A DNA stretch of 33,137 nt from Anaerolineaceae bacterium UBA4781 (lineage in GTDB: Bacteria; Chloroflexota; Anaerolineae; Anaerolineales; Anaerolineaceae), in assembly GCA_002403105.1 (NCBI GenBank), contig DHHD01000050.1:1-33137 (forward strand), read 5' to 3'. Made by a program: the position numbers and the translations under genes. Positions 18,308 to 26,181 of this stretch are shown here, in pieces (the first letter of the stretch is position 1; each line of letters begins with the position of its first letter). The notes under the pieces are model-generated. The model did no database searches. It worked only from the letters and a program-made list of their open reading frames with translations, and was not told the origin of the DNA.

Positions 18308-18319
18308 TGATTATAATCA
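18308..18319. promoter_or_regulatory. Symmetric bidirectional -10 element between lipM and the TGS-kinase gene
   Basis: TGATTATAATCA is a perfect 12-bp palindrome that carries TATAAT on both strands (plus 18312-18317, minus 18315-18310). It lies between the divergent genes and predicts starts near 18324 for the plus-strand gene and near 18303 for lipM. No strong -35 box is seen on either side. Confidence 0.55.
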
Positions 18320-18351
18320 AGATAGAATTTTACAATAAAAGTGGAAAACCT

Positions 18352-20067
18352 ATGGAAACTGAGAAAATTATTGAAGTTGGAATTCCGCGGGATACTGTCG
18401 AAATATATTTACCAGACGGTCGAACATACCGGGGGAAACGCGATCTACCCATCATTGAATTCATGAAAGCTTTACCTGAGTGGAAGAATCCACCGATCGT
18501 AGGGGCTGTTGTGGATGGTGAGCTGCGCGAATTAACATTCCCAATTAAAAAAGATTCCAATGTAAAGCCAGTCACCATGTCTGATTCGGATGGTTCTAAA
18601 ATTTACAGGCGCTCGCTTATTTTTTTGCTGCAAGCTTCCTTTGAAGATATATTTCCAAAATTGGAATTAACCGTTGATTATTCAGTTCCGGATGGGGGAT
18701 ATTTTTGTGCCGTACGAAAGCACGCACCCTTGGATCCGAGTGCAATTCAAAAGATTGAAGAACGCATGCATGAAATTGTAAAAGAAGATTTGGAAATTAA
18801 GCGGGAGGTGGTCACTCTCGAAACAGCAAAAGAATATTTTCGCAGCAAGAATTACGAAGATAAACTTCAACTCTTGAAATATAGAAAGAAACCGGAACTT
18901 GTTCTGTATCAGCTTGAGAATCATCGTGATTATCATCATGGATACATGGTCCCTTCCACCGGATTCTTGACAGTTTTTAATCTGGTTCCTGTTGAAGAAG
19001 GATTCATTCTACAATATCCTCGCAGAAAAACACCAACCCGGTTATTGCCAATGCCGAAATATCCAATGTTAATTGGAATTTTCCAGCAATATGGAAATTG
19101 GCTCTCAAGCCTTGGAATTGACAGTGTCGGTTCATTGAATGATGCAATTTTGAACAATGGGATCCATGAAGTCATTCTTGTTTCAGAAGCCCTGCATGAA
19201 CAAAAGATATCAGAAATAGCAACACAAATTGCAGACAGCAAACCCGAAAAAAAATTGATCCTGATCGCCGGTCCATCTTCTTCAGGAAAAACCACATTTT
19301 CAAAACGCCTTGCCATTCAATTATTAACGCATGGGATCAAACCTTTTGCGCTTGAAATGGATAATTACTTTGTAGATCGTGAAAATACACCCCTGGATGA
19401 AGATGGAAAACTGAATTTTGAAGCATTCGAAGCAATTGATCGAACGTTATTGGAAAGAGATTTATTACATTTAATGAGAGGAGAAGAAGTTCAACTTCCA
19501 AAGTTCAATTTCCACGAAGGAAAAAGTGAACGCGGGGAAGTCGTGAAGATTTCAAAAGATCAAGTTATTATCATGGAAGGTATCCATGGATTGAATAATG
19601 CTTTACTGGCTGAGTTTCCGTCCAAGAAAATATTCAGAATCTATATTTCGTGTTTAACACAACTAAACCTGGATCGTTTTAATCGCATTTCAACCACAGA
19701 TTCTCGTATGCTGCGGCGGGTTGTACGCGATTCCTGGTCGCGAGGTTTTACTGCCCAACGCACTATTTCTCTATGGGAATCGGTGCGAAGAGGGGAACGC
19801 GAATATATCTTCCCGTATCAAGAGAACGCGCATGCTATTTTTAACTCCGCACTGGTATATGAATTAGCTGCTTTAAAACCCTTTGCAGAACCGCTGCTAC
19901 GTCAAATTCCCTTTGGGACGGATGAATATCGAGAAGCAAAACGATTGCTTGCATTTTTAAACTGGTTCATTCCCATCGAGCAAGATCTTATTCCCGATAA
20001 TTCGATCTTGCGCGAATTTGTCGGGAAATCGATCTTAACCGATTTCAAGATATGGAATCACCATTAA
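18352..20067 (+). CDS. TGS-domain uridine kinase-like P-loop kinase fusion
   Basis: The 571-residue protein joins an N-terminal TGS-like and threonyl-tRNA-synthetase editing-like region (residues 1 to about 240, with VEIYLPDGRTYRG and DYHHGYMVPSTG) to a uridine-kinase/phosphoribulokinase-like domain. The kinase has Walker A GPSSSGKTT at 307-315, DNYFVDRENTP, and IIMEGIHGLN. Similar fusions in Clostridia and Bacteroidetes are annotated as nucleoside or uridine kinases. The nucleoside substrate here is inferred. I prefer ATG 18352 over the longer 18307 start because the -10 palindrome lies at 18308-18319 and would fall inside the longer reading frame. The 3' end overlaps the convergent aminotransferase gene by four bases. 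Confidence 0.82.
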   Translation: METEKIIEVGIPRDTVEIYLPDGRTYRGKRDLPIIEFMKALPEWKNPPIVGAVVDGELRELTFPIKKDSNVKPVTMSDSDGSKIYRRSLIFLLQASFEDIFPKLELTVDYSVPDGGYFCAVRKHAPLDPSAIQKIEERMHEIVKEDLEIKREVVTLETAKEYFRSKNYEDKLQLLKYRKKPELVLYQLENHRDYHHGYMVPSTGFLTVFNLVPVEEGFILQYPRRKTPTRLLPMPKYPMLIGIFQQYGNWLSSLGIDSVGSLNDAILNNGIHEVILVSEALHEQKISEIATQIADSKPEKKLILIAGPSSSGKTTFSKRLAIQLLTHGIKPFALEMDNYFVDRENTPLDEDGKLNFEAFEAIDRTLLERDLLHLMRGEEVQLPKFNFHEGKSERGEVVKISKDQVIIMEGIHGLNNALLAEFPSKKIFRIYISCLTQLNLDRFNRISTTDSRMLRRVVRDSWSRGFTAQRTISLWESVRRGEREYIFPYQENAHAIFNSALVYELAALKPFAEPLLRQIPFGTDEYREAKRLLAFLNWFIPIEQDLIPDNSILREFVGKSILTDFKIWNHH

Positions 20068-21296
20068 ACCTTATTATTTTTGGCAACGAACTGCTTTATG
20101 GCTTTCGCTAAACGACCAATGCCTTCATTAATAAGGTCGGTGTTTGCATAAGAAAAATTCAAACGCATTGTGTTGGGGTGGCTACCATCGGGATAGAATG
20201 AACTACCCGGCACAAAAGCGACTTTGCATTTCAACGCTTCGGTCAGCAGATCGCGAGAATCGATATAATCTGGAAGAGTAATCCAAAGGAACAATCCTCC
20301 CTGTGGGTGAGTCCATTTAACCCCTTCAGGCATATGTTCTTCGAGAGTATCCAGCATCACGTCTCGTCTTTCTTTGTAGATTTTACGGATGAACTTAACG
20401 TGTTCATTAATAAATCCGTCTTTCCCCACTTCATAGGCAACCATCTGATTAAATGTCGCAGTATGTAAATCCGTTCCTTGTTTAGCCATAATAAGTTTTT
20501 GGATCACTTCAGGTGGTGCAATGACCCACGCCAGGCGAATACCGGGAGAAAGTGTTTTAGAAAAGGTGCTTGTATAAATGACATTTCCTGAATAACAAGC
20601 ACCTTGGGCTCTGGTTTGGCTATCCAACACTTCAATGGCGGGTAAATTCTCACCTTCAAAGCGAAGCTGGCCATATGGATCATCTTCAATGATCGGTACG
20701 CCATATTTTTCGGAGAGTTCAATTAACTGCAAGCGGCGCTCAAATGAAAGTGTTACACCGGTGGGATTTTGAAAGTTAGGTAAAACATAAATAAACTTGG
20801 GGCTTCTGCGCAAGCTGGATTCCAATTCAGAAGTGATCATTCCTTCATCATCTGTGGGTACTGGTATGTATTCTGCGCCATACGCGTTCAATGCTTGCAA
20901 AGCACCCACATAGGTTGGATTTTCGACAACGATATGGTCACCGGGATTGATAAAGATCTTTCCCAATAAATCTAGCGCCTGCTGGGAACCGGAGGTGATC
21001 AGAATATTTTCAGGGGTAACCTCAATGCCGTAGCGTCTCGATTGCCTGGCGATCATATCGCGCAGGGGTAAATACCCATCCGTGGAACCATACTGCAAAG
21101 CTTGACTGCTTTGTGTTTCCAATACCCGATTACAGGCAATGGTAAATTCCTTGATGGGAAATGCTTCGGGAGCCGGCATTCCACCTGCGAAAGAGATCAC
21201 TTCGGGATCTTCGGTGAATTTAAGCAGTTCACGAATGGCTGACCCTTTCATACGCTGAGTTCTTTGCGCAAAACGGCTATTCCAGAATGTTGCCAT
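20064..21296 (-). CDS. PLP-dependent class I aminotransferase (LysN/2-aminoadipate aminotransferase-like)
   Basis: A 410-residue fold-type I aminotransferase of the MocR/LysN group. Pyridoxal phosphate would bind Lys247 in STFSKTLSPGIRLAW. Other cofactor residues are Asn177 in NFQNPTG, and Asp205 and Tyr208 in EDDPYG. SFAGGMPAPEAFP (35-47) and the late MRLNFSY segment with the carboxylate-binding Arg are typical of 2-aminoadipate and broad-range aromatic or branched aminotransferases. The substrate cannot be read from the sequence. AGGAGG eight bases before ATG 21296 makes the start firm. It follows the GlyA-GcvT fusion gene after 29 bases with no terminator between, so the two are probably cotranscribed. 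That could link it to glycine, serine or glyoxylate metabolism. Confidence 0.88.
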   Translation of the reverse strand: MATFWNSRFAQRTQRMKGSAIRELLKFTEDPEVISFAGGMPAPEAFPIKEFTIACNRVLETQSSQALQYGSTDGYLPLRDMIARQSRRYGIEVTPENILITSGSQQALDLLGKIFINPGDHIVVENPTYVGALQALNAYGAEYIPVPTDDEGMITSELESSLRRSPKFIYVLPNFQNPTGVTLSFERRLQLIELSEKYGVPIIEDDPYGQLRFEGENLPAIEVLDSQTRAQGACYSGNVIYTSTFSKTLSPGIRLAWVIAPPEVIQKLIMAKQGTDLHTATFNQMVAYEVGKDGFINEHVKFIRKIYKERRDVMLDTLEEHMPEGVKWTHPQGGLFLWITLPDYIDSRDLLTEALKCKVAFVPGSSFYPDGSHPNTMRLNFSYANTDLINEGIGRLAKAIKQFVAKNNKV

Positions 21297-21325
21297 GGAA
21301 TATTCCTCCTACATGTTGTTTGTAT

Positions 21326-24300
21326 TTATTTCATAAAACGGCTGATCACTGTTGCGGAAGCCGGTAGAGAGATACGACCGCCACTTTTTAAAGAACTGAA
21401 ATGAATATCATCCAATGATGCTCTATTCTGGTAGATCAGAATCTTCGTACCTTCCTGAGCAAATTTCTTTTCGAGGAATGCCTGACCGGTAAGATATTCT
21501 TCTTTATCAATGGCACAGCTGGTGACGGTGCCGATCACTTTTCCTCTTTCGTCAAGAATGGGATCGCCATGATGTGCCATTTTCACATGCTGCTGGTCAA
21601 AGCGGAAGCGAACCACGACTCCCTTACGCTCTATTTCAGATTGTAAATAAGCAGCTCTGCCAATGAACCAGGGTTTATGGGTTTTAACAAAGAGTGAAAA
21701 ACCCGCTTCGTTTACACCCAGATCGAGATCCCCTCCCATTTCATGGCCGTATAAGGGTAATCCTGCTTCGGTACGTAGAGAATCTCTGGCACCCAGCCCG
21801 CATGGAATCAATCCCATATCTTTTCCTTTTTCGAGGAGAGAATTCCAAAGCGAGGGACCCTTTTCAGGATGAACGAAGAGCTCGAAAGCCATCTTTTCAC
21901 CCGTATAACCGGTGCGAGAAATAATGATGCTTGTTCCATCCAGCGTAGCTTCACAGAGCTGAGTGCGTTTAAGGCTATTGATCTTTTTAATAGTGGCTGC
22001 ATCCCAACCCAATCTGCATAAGATTTGACGGGATTTTGGTCCCTGCAGCGCAATATCCACACGCATGCCTTTTCCTTCGACAGGATCTTTGAGATTATGC
22101 AAAATGACATTCCGCCCATAGGCTACTGCCCACGGTTTTTGCCGATCAACAAGAACGGTGGCATTTTTTACCGCTTGGAACCATGCCCAATCTTTTTCTT
22201 CGTTGGAGGCATTCACAACCACCAAATACTTTTCTGGTGCATAATGATAAATGATCGTGTCATCAATAACATGGGCATCCGCATTCAAAAAATGTGTGTA
22301 ACAGGATTCTCCGATTTCAAGGGCGGCGATCTCATTTGCACAGACACTGTCTAGAAAAGCGGGAGCATCAATACCTTCTGCAAGAAATATACCCATGTGT
22401 GAAACATCAAAAAGCCCAGCATCGTTGCGGACGGCAGCATGTTCTTCAAGCACTGAAGAATACCACACTGGCATTTCCCATCCGGCGAATGGAACCATCT
22501 TGGCACCAGCTTTAATATGTTCCTGGTAAAGGCAGGTTCGTTTCAGAGGAACATCCTGTTTCTCTACCCATTGAAATTCAGGTAATTCTTTTTCACCTGA
22601 TTTACCGAGTATATCGCCGATAAAATATGGTTTTTGAATGGGATTTGCGGGTGAAATTATTTGCGTTTTGGGTATTGAAGTTGATTCACTTACAAGAACT
22701 GGACCCGGAAGCTTTTTTGTCAAGTCTGTATCAGACTTCACAAATCCATCGGATAATGCACGCAGCCAATTTGCAGCTTTTCCGGCACTGGCTGTGGAAA
22801 CGGTGAGAATGTATCCTTTTTCTGCACCGAGAAAAGCCAGTGTTCCATCAACTGATTTCTCTTCAACGAAGAACTTAACAGGCATTGATTCTTTTTCGTG
22901 CAGAATTTCAATATCTTCTACAAGGGCATAATTTAAAAACTGTCTGACCTGTTTCCCGCGTATGGAAAAAGCAAGCTCGGTGCTTTTTGATGATTGGTAA
23001 TCATCCTCATAATAGAAGAAAGGATAAGCGTGCTTCTCAACAACCAGATCAGTTTCTGCGCGTTCTGCAATCTTACGGATACGGATCTTGGCTTCTTCAA
23101 GCGTCGAGAATTTTACTTTTGCACGTAAATTCTCTCCTTTTCCTCCGGCAATGAAATATGGTTCTATGGCAGAGAACAGATCTGCGATGACATTCGCGAT
23201 TTCATGCATATCAGATTCCATTAATCCACGTTGAGTGACCCACGGAGTACCCATACGCACCCCTCCAGCTTTCAGTGCAGAAGTATCACCGGGGATGGTA
23301 TTGCGGTTGGCAACGATACCTGCCAGGTCGAGAATGCGGGCAGCGATATCACCTGATAAAACCGCTCCATCTTCCGCTTTGATGGTTTTGCAATCAATGT
23401 TCAAAAGATGGGAATCTGTTCCCTGGAAAGCCAGGCGCAACCCTCTTTTTGTGAGCTGTTCTGCCATGGCTTTACAGTTTCGAAGGATCTGTTTTTGCAG
23501 ATTTACGAATTTTTCAGAACTTGCGATCTTGAAGGTGGTTGCCATGGCAGCAAAAACTTGTACATGCGGACCCCCTTGTTCACCAGGGAAAACGGCTTTA
23601 TCGATCTTCTTGGCAAGGGAAGTGTCTTTGGTAATGATGCATGCCCCACGTGGTCCACATAACGTTTTATGAGTGGTAAAGGTGATCACATCGGCGATCC
23701 CAACCGGGGAAGGCACTACTTTGGCGGCGATCAACCCGGCAATATGAGAAATATCAGCAAACATATAAGCACCAACGGAGTCGGCAATTTTCCGAAATTC
23801 CTGCCAATCAGGGATCCATGGGTAGGAGGAATAACCACAGATGATGATCTTGGGTTGAAGTTGGACTGCCAGATCATGAATTTGCGCATAGTTGAGCTTT
23901 TCCGTTTCAGGATCGACCGAATAATGAACAGCATTATAGAGTTTTCCGGAGCGATTTACCGGGGAGCCATGCGAGAGATGCCCACCGTGGAATAGATCCA
24001 TCCCCATGATAGTTGTTCCAGGGGTGATGAGAGCCTGGTAAACAGCATTATTGGCAGGTGCACCGGAAAGAGGTTGAATATTAACGAACAGTTCTTCGGG
24101 TTTCATGAAATCTGGGCAGAAAAGTTCTGCACAGCGTCTTTTTGCAAGTGACTCGAGAATATCCGCAAATTCGACACCCTTATAATAACGTGGATCTGAA
24201 TATCTGCGATACAATGCAAATTGCTGTTCATAATCGAGAATTTCTTCCTGGTTTTGGGTATTCATATGCTCAGGAGGGTAACCTTCGGCATACAGGTTCT

Positions 24301-24472
24301 GTAACACTGATGAGAGACTGGAACGTACACTTCGTGGTGCTGTGCTTTCACTTGGAATGAAGATCAATTTTCTGACCTGTCGTTCTTCCTCTAATTTAAT
24401 TAGATTTTGAACTTCGGGATCGATGGAATTCAGTTCTTCACGAAAAAGAAAGTCATTATTATTCTGTGCCAT
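21326..24472 (-). CDS. glyA-gcvT: Bifunctional serine hydroxymethyltransferase-aminomethyltransferase (GlyA-GcvT) fusion
   Basis: One 1048-residue reading frame without interruption holds two folate enzymes. Residues 1-440 are SHMT, which interconverts serine and glycine with tetrahydrofolate. Lys269 in FTTHKTLCGPRG is the pyridoxal phosphate lysine, and Asp240 and His243 lie in ADISHIAGL. It is a divergent form: IASEN is replaced by IPSES, and about 28 residues (67-94) are inserted between YAEGYP and RYYKGVEF. Residues about 640-1048 are GcvT, the T-protein of the glycine cleavage system, with FAGWEMPVWY (662-671), DVSHMG (689-694) and a conserved Asp pair in VIDDTIIY (735-742). Residues about 497-585 resemble the N-terminal GcvT fold again but lack those acidic residues. 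GGAAGGA nine bases before the ATG fixes the start. It is probably cotranscribed with the downstream aminotransferase. Confidence 0.93.
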   Translation of the reverse strand: MAQNNNDFLFREELNSIDPEVQNLIKLEEERQVRKLIFIPSESTAPRSVRSSLSSVLQNLYAEGYPPEHMNTQNQEEILDYEQQFALYRRYSDPRYYKGVEFADILESLAKRRCAELFCPDFMKPEELFVNIQPLSGAPANNAVYQALITPGTTIMGMDLFHGGHLSHGSPVNRSGKLYNAVHYSVDPETEKLNYAQIHDLAVQLQPKIIICGYSSYPWIPDWQEFRKIADSVGAYMFADISHIAGLIAAKVVPSPVGIADVITFTTHKTLCGPRGACIITKDTSLAKKIDKAVFPGEQGGPHVQVFAAMATTFKIASSEKFVNLQKQILRNCKAMAEQLTKRGLRLAFQGTDSHLLNIDCKTIKAEDGAVLSGDIAARILDLAGIVANRNTIPGDTSALKAGGVRMGTPWVTQRGLMESDMHEIANVIADLFSAIEPYFIAGGKGENLRAKVKFSTLEEAKIRIRKIAERAETDLVVEKHAYPFFYYEDDYQSSKSTELAFSIRGKQVRQFLNYALVEDIEILHEKESMPVKFFVEEKSVDGTLAFLGAEKGYILTVSTASAGKAANWLRALSDGFVKSDTDLTKKLPGPVLVSESTSIPKTQIISPANPIQKPYFIGDILGKSGEKELPEFQWVEKQDVPLKRTCLYQEHIKAGAKMVPFAGWEMPVWYSSVLEEHAAVRNDAGLFDVSHMGIFLAEGIDAPAFLDSVCANEIAALEIGESCYTHFLNADAHVIDDTIIYHYAPEKYLVVVNASNEEKDWAWFQAVKNATVLVDRQKPWAVAYGRNVILHNLKDPVEGKGMRVDIALQGPKSRQILCRLGWDAATIKKINSLKRTQLCEATLDGTSIIISRTGYTGEKMAFELFVHPEKGPSLWNSLLEKGKDMGLIPCGLGARDSLRTEAGLPLYGHEMGGDLDLGVNEAGFSLFVKTHKPWFIGRAAYLQSEIERKGVVVRFRFDQQHVKMAHHGDPILDERGKVIGTVTSCAIDKEEYLTGQAFLEKKFAQEGTKILIYQNRASLDDIHFSSLKSGGRISLPASATVISRFMK
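22718..22984 (-). other. Degenerate GcvT-like segment inside the GlyA-GcvT fusion
   Basis: Residues about 497-585 align by eye with residues about 692-770 of the same protein. FSIRGKQVRQFL matches FLAEGIDAPAFL, VDGTLAF matches IDDTIIY, and GYILTVSTASAGKAANWLRAL matches KYLVVVNASNEEKDWAWFQAV in length and hydrophobic pattern. The catalytic DD pair is DG in the first copy. This suggests a non-catalytic copy of the folate-binding GcvT fold. Confidence 0.5.
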
Positions 24473-24507
24473 TTTTAAAAATCCTTCCCGATCAATGTGA
24501 TATACAA

Positions 24508-24545
24508 AAAAACACTTGTCCTTATAGAAAGAGACAAGTGTTTTT
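24508..24545 (-). terminator. Terminator hairpin ahead of glyA-gcvT, possible leader attenuator
   Basis: AAAAACACTTGTC (24508-24520) and GACAAGTGTTTTT (24533-24545) pair perfectly around a 12-base loop. On the minus strand the stem is followed by a run of seven T residues. It lies 121 bases past the lipase stop and 35 bases before the GlyA-GcvT start. It either ends the upstream gene or acts as a leader terminator for glyA-gcvT. Confidence 0.75.
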
Positions 24546-24548
24546 CAA
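24521..24548 (-). promoter_or_regulatory. Candidate proximal promoter of glyA-gcvT overlapping the hairpin
   Basis: On the minus strand, -35 TTGAAA (24548-24543) and -10 TATAAG (24526-24521) are 16 bases apart. Transcripts would begin inside the second hairpin arm and escape the terminator, leaving a leader of about 40 bases. Confidence 0.4.
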
Positions 24549-24599
24549 TCTCTTTATCAAGTACCAATGCACAACATGAGTAATACCATAACTACTATC

Positions 24600-24628
24600 A
24601 TTTTAAAGTCTCAACGGAAGAAGGTCAA
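24600..24628 (-). promoter_or_regulatory. Candidate distal promoter of glyA-gcvT
   Basis: On the minus strand, -35 TTGACC (24628-24623) and -10 TAAAAT (24605-24600) have the ideal 17-bp spacing, each with one mismatch to consensus. The transcript would start near 24593 and pass through the hairpin at 24545-24508 before reaching the gene. Confidence 0.45.
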
Positions 24629-24666
24629 GTAAAGATTATTAAAGAAAACCTGTAATCCCTCTTAAA

Positions 24667-25497
24667 TTATTGCATCATCTTTTTTATCCAAGCCAGTGTG
24701 AATTCGAAGACCTCTGCTTTTTCGGGTTCGTTGTGCAGCTCGTGATAGAACCCATCCCATACCTTGTATGTTGCTTTCGGATTGGATTTCATGAAGATAT
24801 CAATTTCATTCTTGCTCACGATCCTGTCATCGGAACCGACCATGGTTAACAATGGAAGATTAAACTCCGAAGCGTGATCTTTCATGTAGATCTTGGTATC
24901 TGCCAGGAAGACACCCAGGCGGGTGGTCGCTTTCCCAAAGATGTATGGATCGGCATTATATGCATCGACAACTGCCTTATCGCGAGATAATCCGTTGCGG
25001 TCCAGACCACTATCCATGGCAAATTTTGGTGCGACTTTGTTCATTGTTCTTGCTAATTTGAGGGTCGATTCGCTCAATGGGGTAGCAGTATCGATTAGAG
25101 GTGCGGTTGCAATCACCCCGGTGAAAGCAGGATGATATTTAAGTACATAGGAAAGAACGATCATTCCTCCCATACTGTGCCCATATAAAAAGGCCGGCTT
25201 ATTTGAAAGAGAATCCTTTACATTCTTTTGAAAATCATTCAGATCATCCCAAAACGTGGTTGGTGCAGGTACATGACCGCGCGGACCATCAGATTTTCCA
25301 TGCCCACGCAGATCAAAGGTTAGAACTTGAATGTGGTGCTTGCAGTAAAACTCAGCCATGTGCGCATAGCGGCTGCTGTGTTCACCGAAGCCGTGAATAA
25401 GAATAATGGATGCTTTTATTCCTTTATCCGGCATCCATTTTTGAGCGAACATTTTTGAGTTATCTGTTGTTATCCAGTCCCAAGTTTGATGAATCAT
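24667..25497 (-). CDS. Alpha/beta hydrolase, monoacylglycerol lipase/lysophospholipase-like
   Basis: This 276-residue serine hydrolase belongs to the hydrolase_4 (PldB-like) group. The nucleophile is Ser108 in GHSMGG, the acid is probably Asp224 in GSDDRIV, and the base is His252 in GFYHELHNEPEK. ILIHGFGEHSSRY (32-44) carries the oxyanion-hole HG, and FDLRGHGKSDGPRGH (61-75) is a hallmark of bacterial monoacylglycerol lipases. No signal peptide or membrane helix is visible, so it probably acts on monoglycerides or lysophospholipids inside the cell. AGGAGG five bases before ATG 25497 fixes the start. It is divergent from the sigma factor gene and lies upstream of the GlyA-GcvT gene, from which a hairpin terminator separates it. 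Confidence 0.85.
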   Translation of the reverse strand: MIHQTWDWITTDNSKMFAQKWMPDKGIKASIILIHGFGEHSSRYAHMAEFYCKHHIQVLTFDLRGHGKSDGPRGHVPAPTTFWDDLNDFQKNVKDSLSNKPAFLYGHSMGGMIVLSYVLKYHPAFTGVIATAPLIDTATPLSESTLKLARTMNKVAPKFAMDSGLDRNGLSRDKAVVDAYNADPYIFGKATTRLGVFLADTKIYMKDHASEFNLPLLTMVGSDDRIVSKNEIDIFMKSNPKATYKVWDGFYHELHNEPEKAEVFEFTLAWIKKMMQ

Positions 25498-25526
25498 AGA
25501 ATCCTCCTAAACATGTAACCATTTAG

Positions 25527-25555
25527 ATCATCAGTGTTTTAATACCATTGATGAT
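25527..25555. repeat. Inverted repeat in the divergent lipase/sigma promoter region
   Basis: ATCATCA (25527-25533) and TGATGAT (25549-25555) form 7-bp arms 15 bases apart, in the 84-bp gap between divergent genes. The spacing puts the arm centres about two helical turns apart, as for a dimeric repressor, but no confident -35/-10 pair could be placed. Confidence 0.3.
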
Positions 25556-25581
25556 AAGATTAAATAAACCTTTCAAATTAT

Positions 25582-26181
25582 ATGTCAAATAACGAAAAAC
25601 AAGATATTTCCATGGAGGATGTTCTAGCGAAAGCTATCAAGGGTGACCTTGAGGCGTTTTCTGTGTTGTATAAAGAAAATGTACAGCGCATCTATACCTA
25701 TATCTATTACCGGACCGGGAATAAACATGATGCCGAAGATCTTACGGCAAGAGTTTTTCAACGTGCACTCAGCCATATTGGAAAATATGAAGATAAGGGT
25801 GTGCCGTTTTCTGCCTGGTTATATCGCATTGCCCACAATCTGGTTGCCAACTGGCACCGCGACCGCAGCCGTAAAAAGGAGATTTCCATTGACGAAGCAC
25901 CCATGGAGATCCCAAGCATGGATATGCCTGAATCATCCATGATCAAAGATCAAGAAATCGGAGTGTTGATGACTTATGTACGAACGCTCCCTGCGGATAG
26001 GCAGATGCTTTTGATCCTTAAATTTGTGGATGATATGACCAATATAGAAATTGCGTCTATCATGGATAAAAGCGAAGGCGCGATAAAGAGTCTATATCAT
26101 CGTACCTTGCTTCAACTGCGTGATCGGATGGAAGAGGATGGAAACAGGAGCAAAGAAAATGAAAAAACAAGAGGGAATTGA
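25582..26181 (+). CDS. ECF-type sigma-70 family RNA polymerase sigma factor
   Basis: The 199-residue protein has a sigma region 2 (about residues 22-95: FSVLYKENVQRIYTYIYYRTGNKHDAEDLT-type residues, then FSAWLYRIAHNLVANWHR) and a sigma region 4 helix-turn-helix (about 135-185: LPADRQMLLILKF, TNIEIASIMDKSEGAIKSLYHRTLLQLR). Regions 1 and 3 are absent, as in extracytoplasmic-function factors. The ATG at 25582 has no ribosome site; a second ATG at 25612 has none either, so the start is moderately certain. Its last 23 bases overlap the start of a small single-helix membrane protein gene, the usual position of an anti-sigma factor. The signal it answers to is unknown. Confidence 0.9.
   Translation: MSNNEKQDISMEDVLAKAIKGDLEAFSVLYKENVQRIYTYIYYRTGNKHDAEDLTARVFQRALSHIGKYEDKGVPFSAWLYRIAHNLVANWHRDRSRKKEISIDEAPMEIPSMDMPESSMIKDQEIGVLMTYVRTLPADRQMLLILKFVDDMTNIEIASIMDKSEGAIKSLYHRTLLQLRDRMEEDGNRSKENEKTRGN

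Noticed and set aside
18307..18351. Longer start for the TGS-kinase gene
   Set aside because: There is no ribosome site before 18307 and the promoter -10 palindrome would lie inside the coding region. The longer form is not impossible, only less likely.
23235..23672. A 145-residue plus-strand open frame opposite the SHMT domain
   Set aside because: It is antisense to a conserved catalytic region, and its composition is a by-product of the glyA codons.
24473..24666. Glycine riboswitch in the glyA-gcvT leader
   Set aside because: The leader from the best distal promoter to the hairpin is only about 50 bases, and no paired aptamer-like stems of the glycine class can be drawn.
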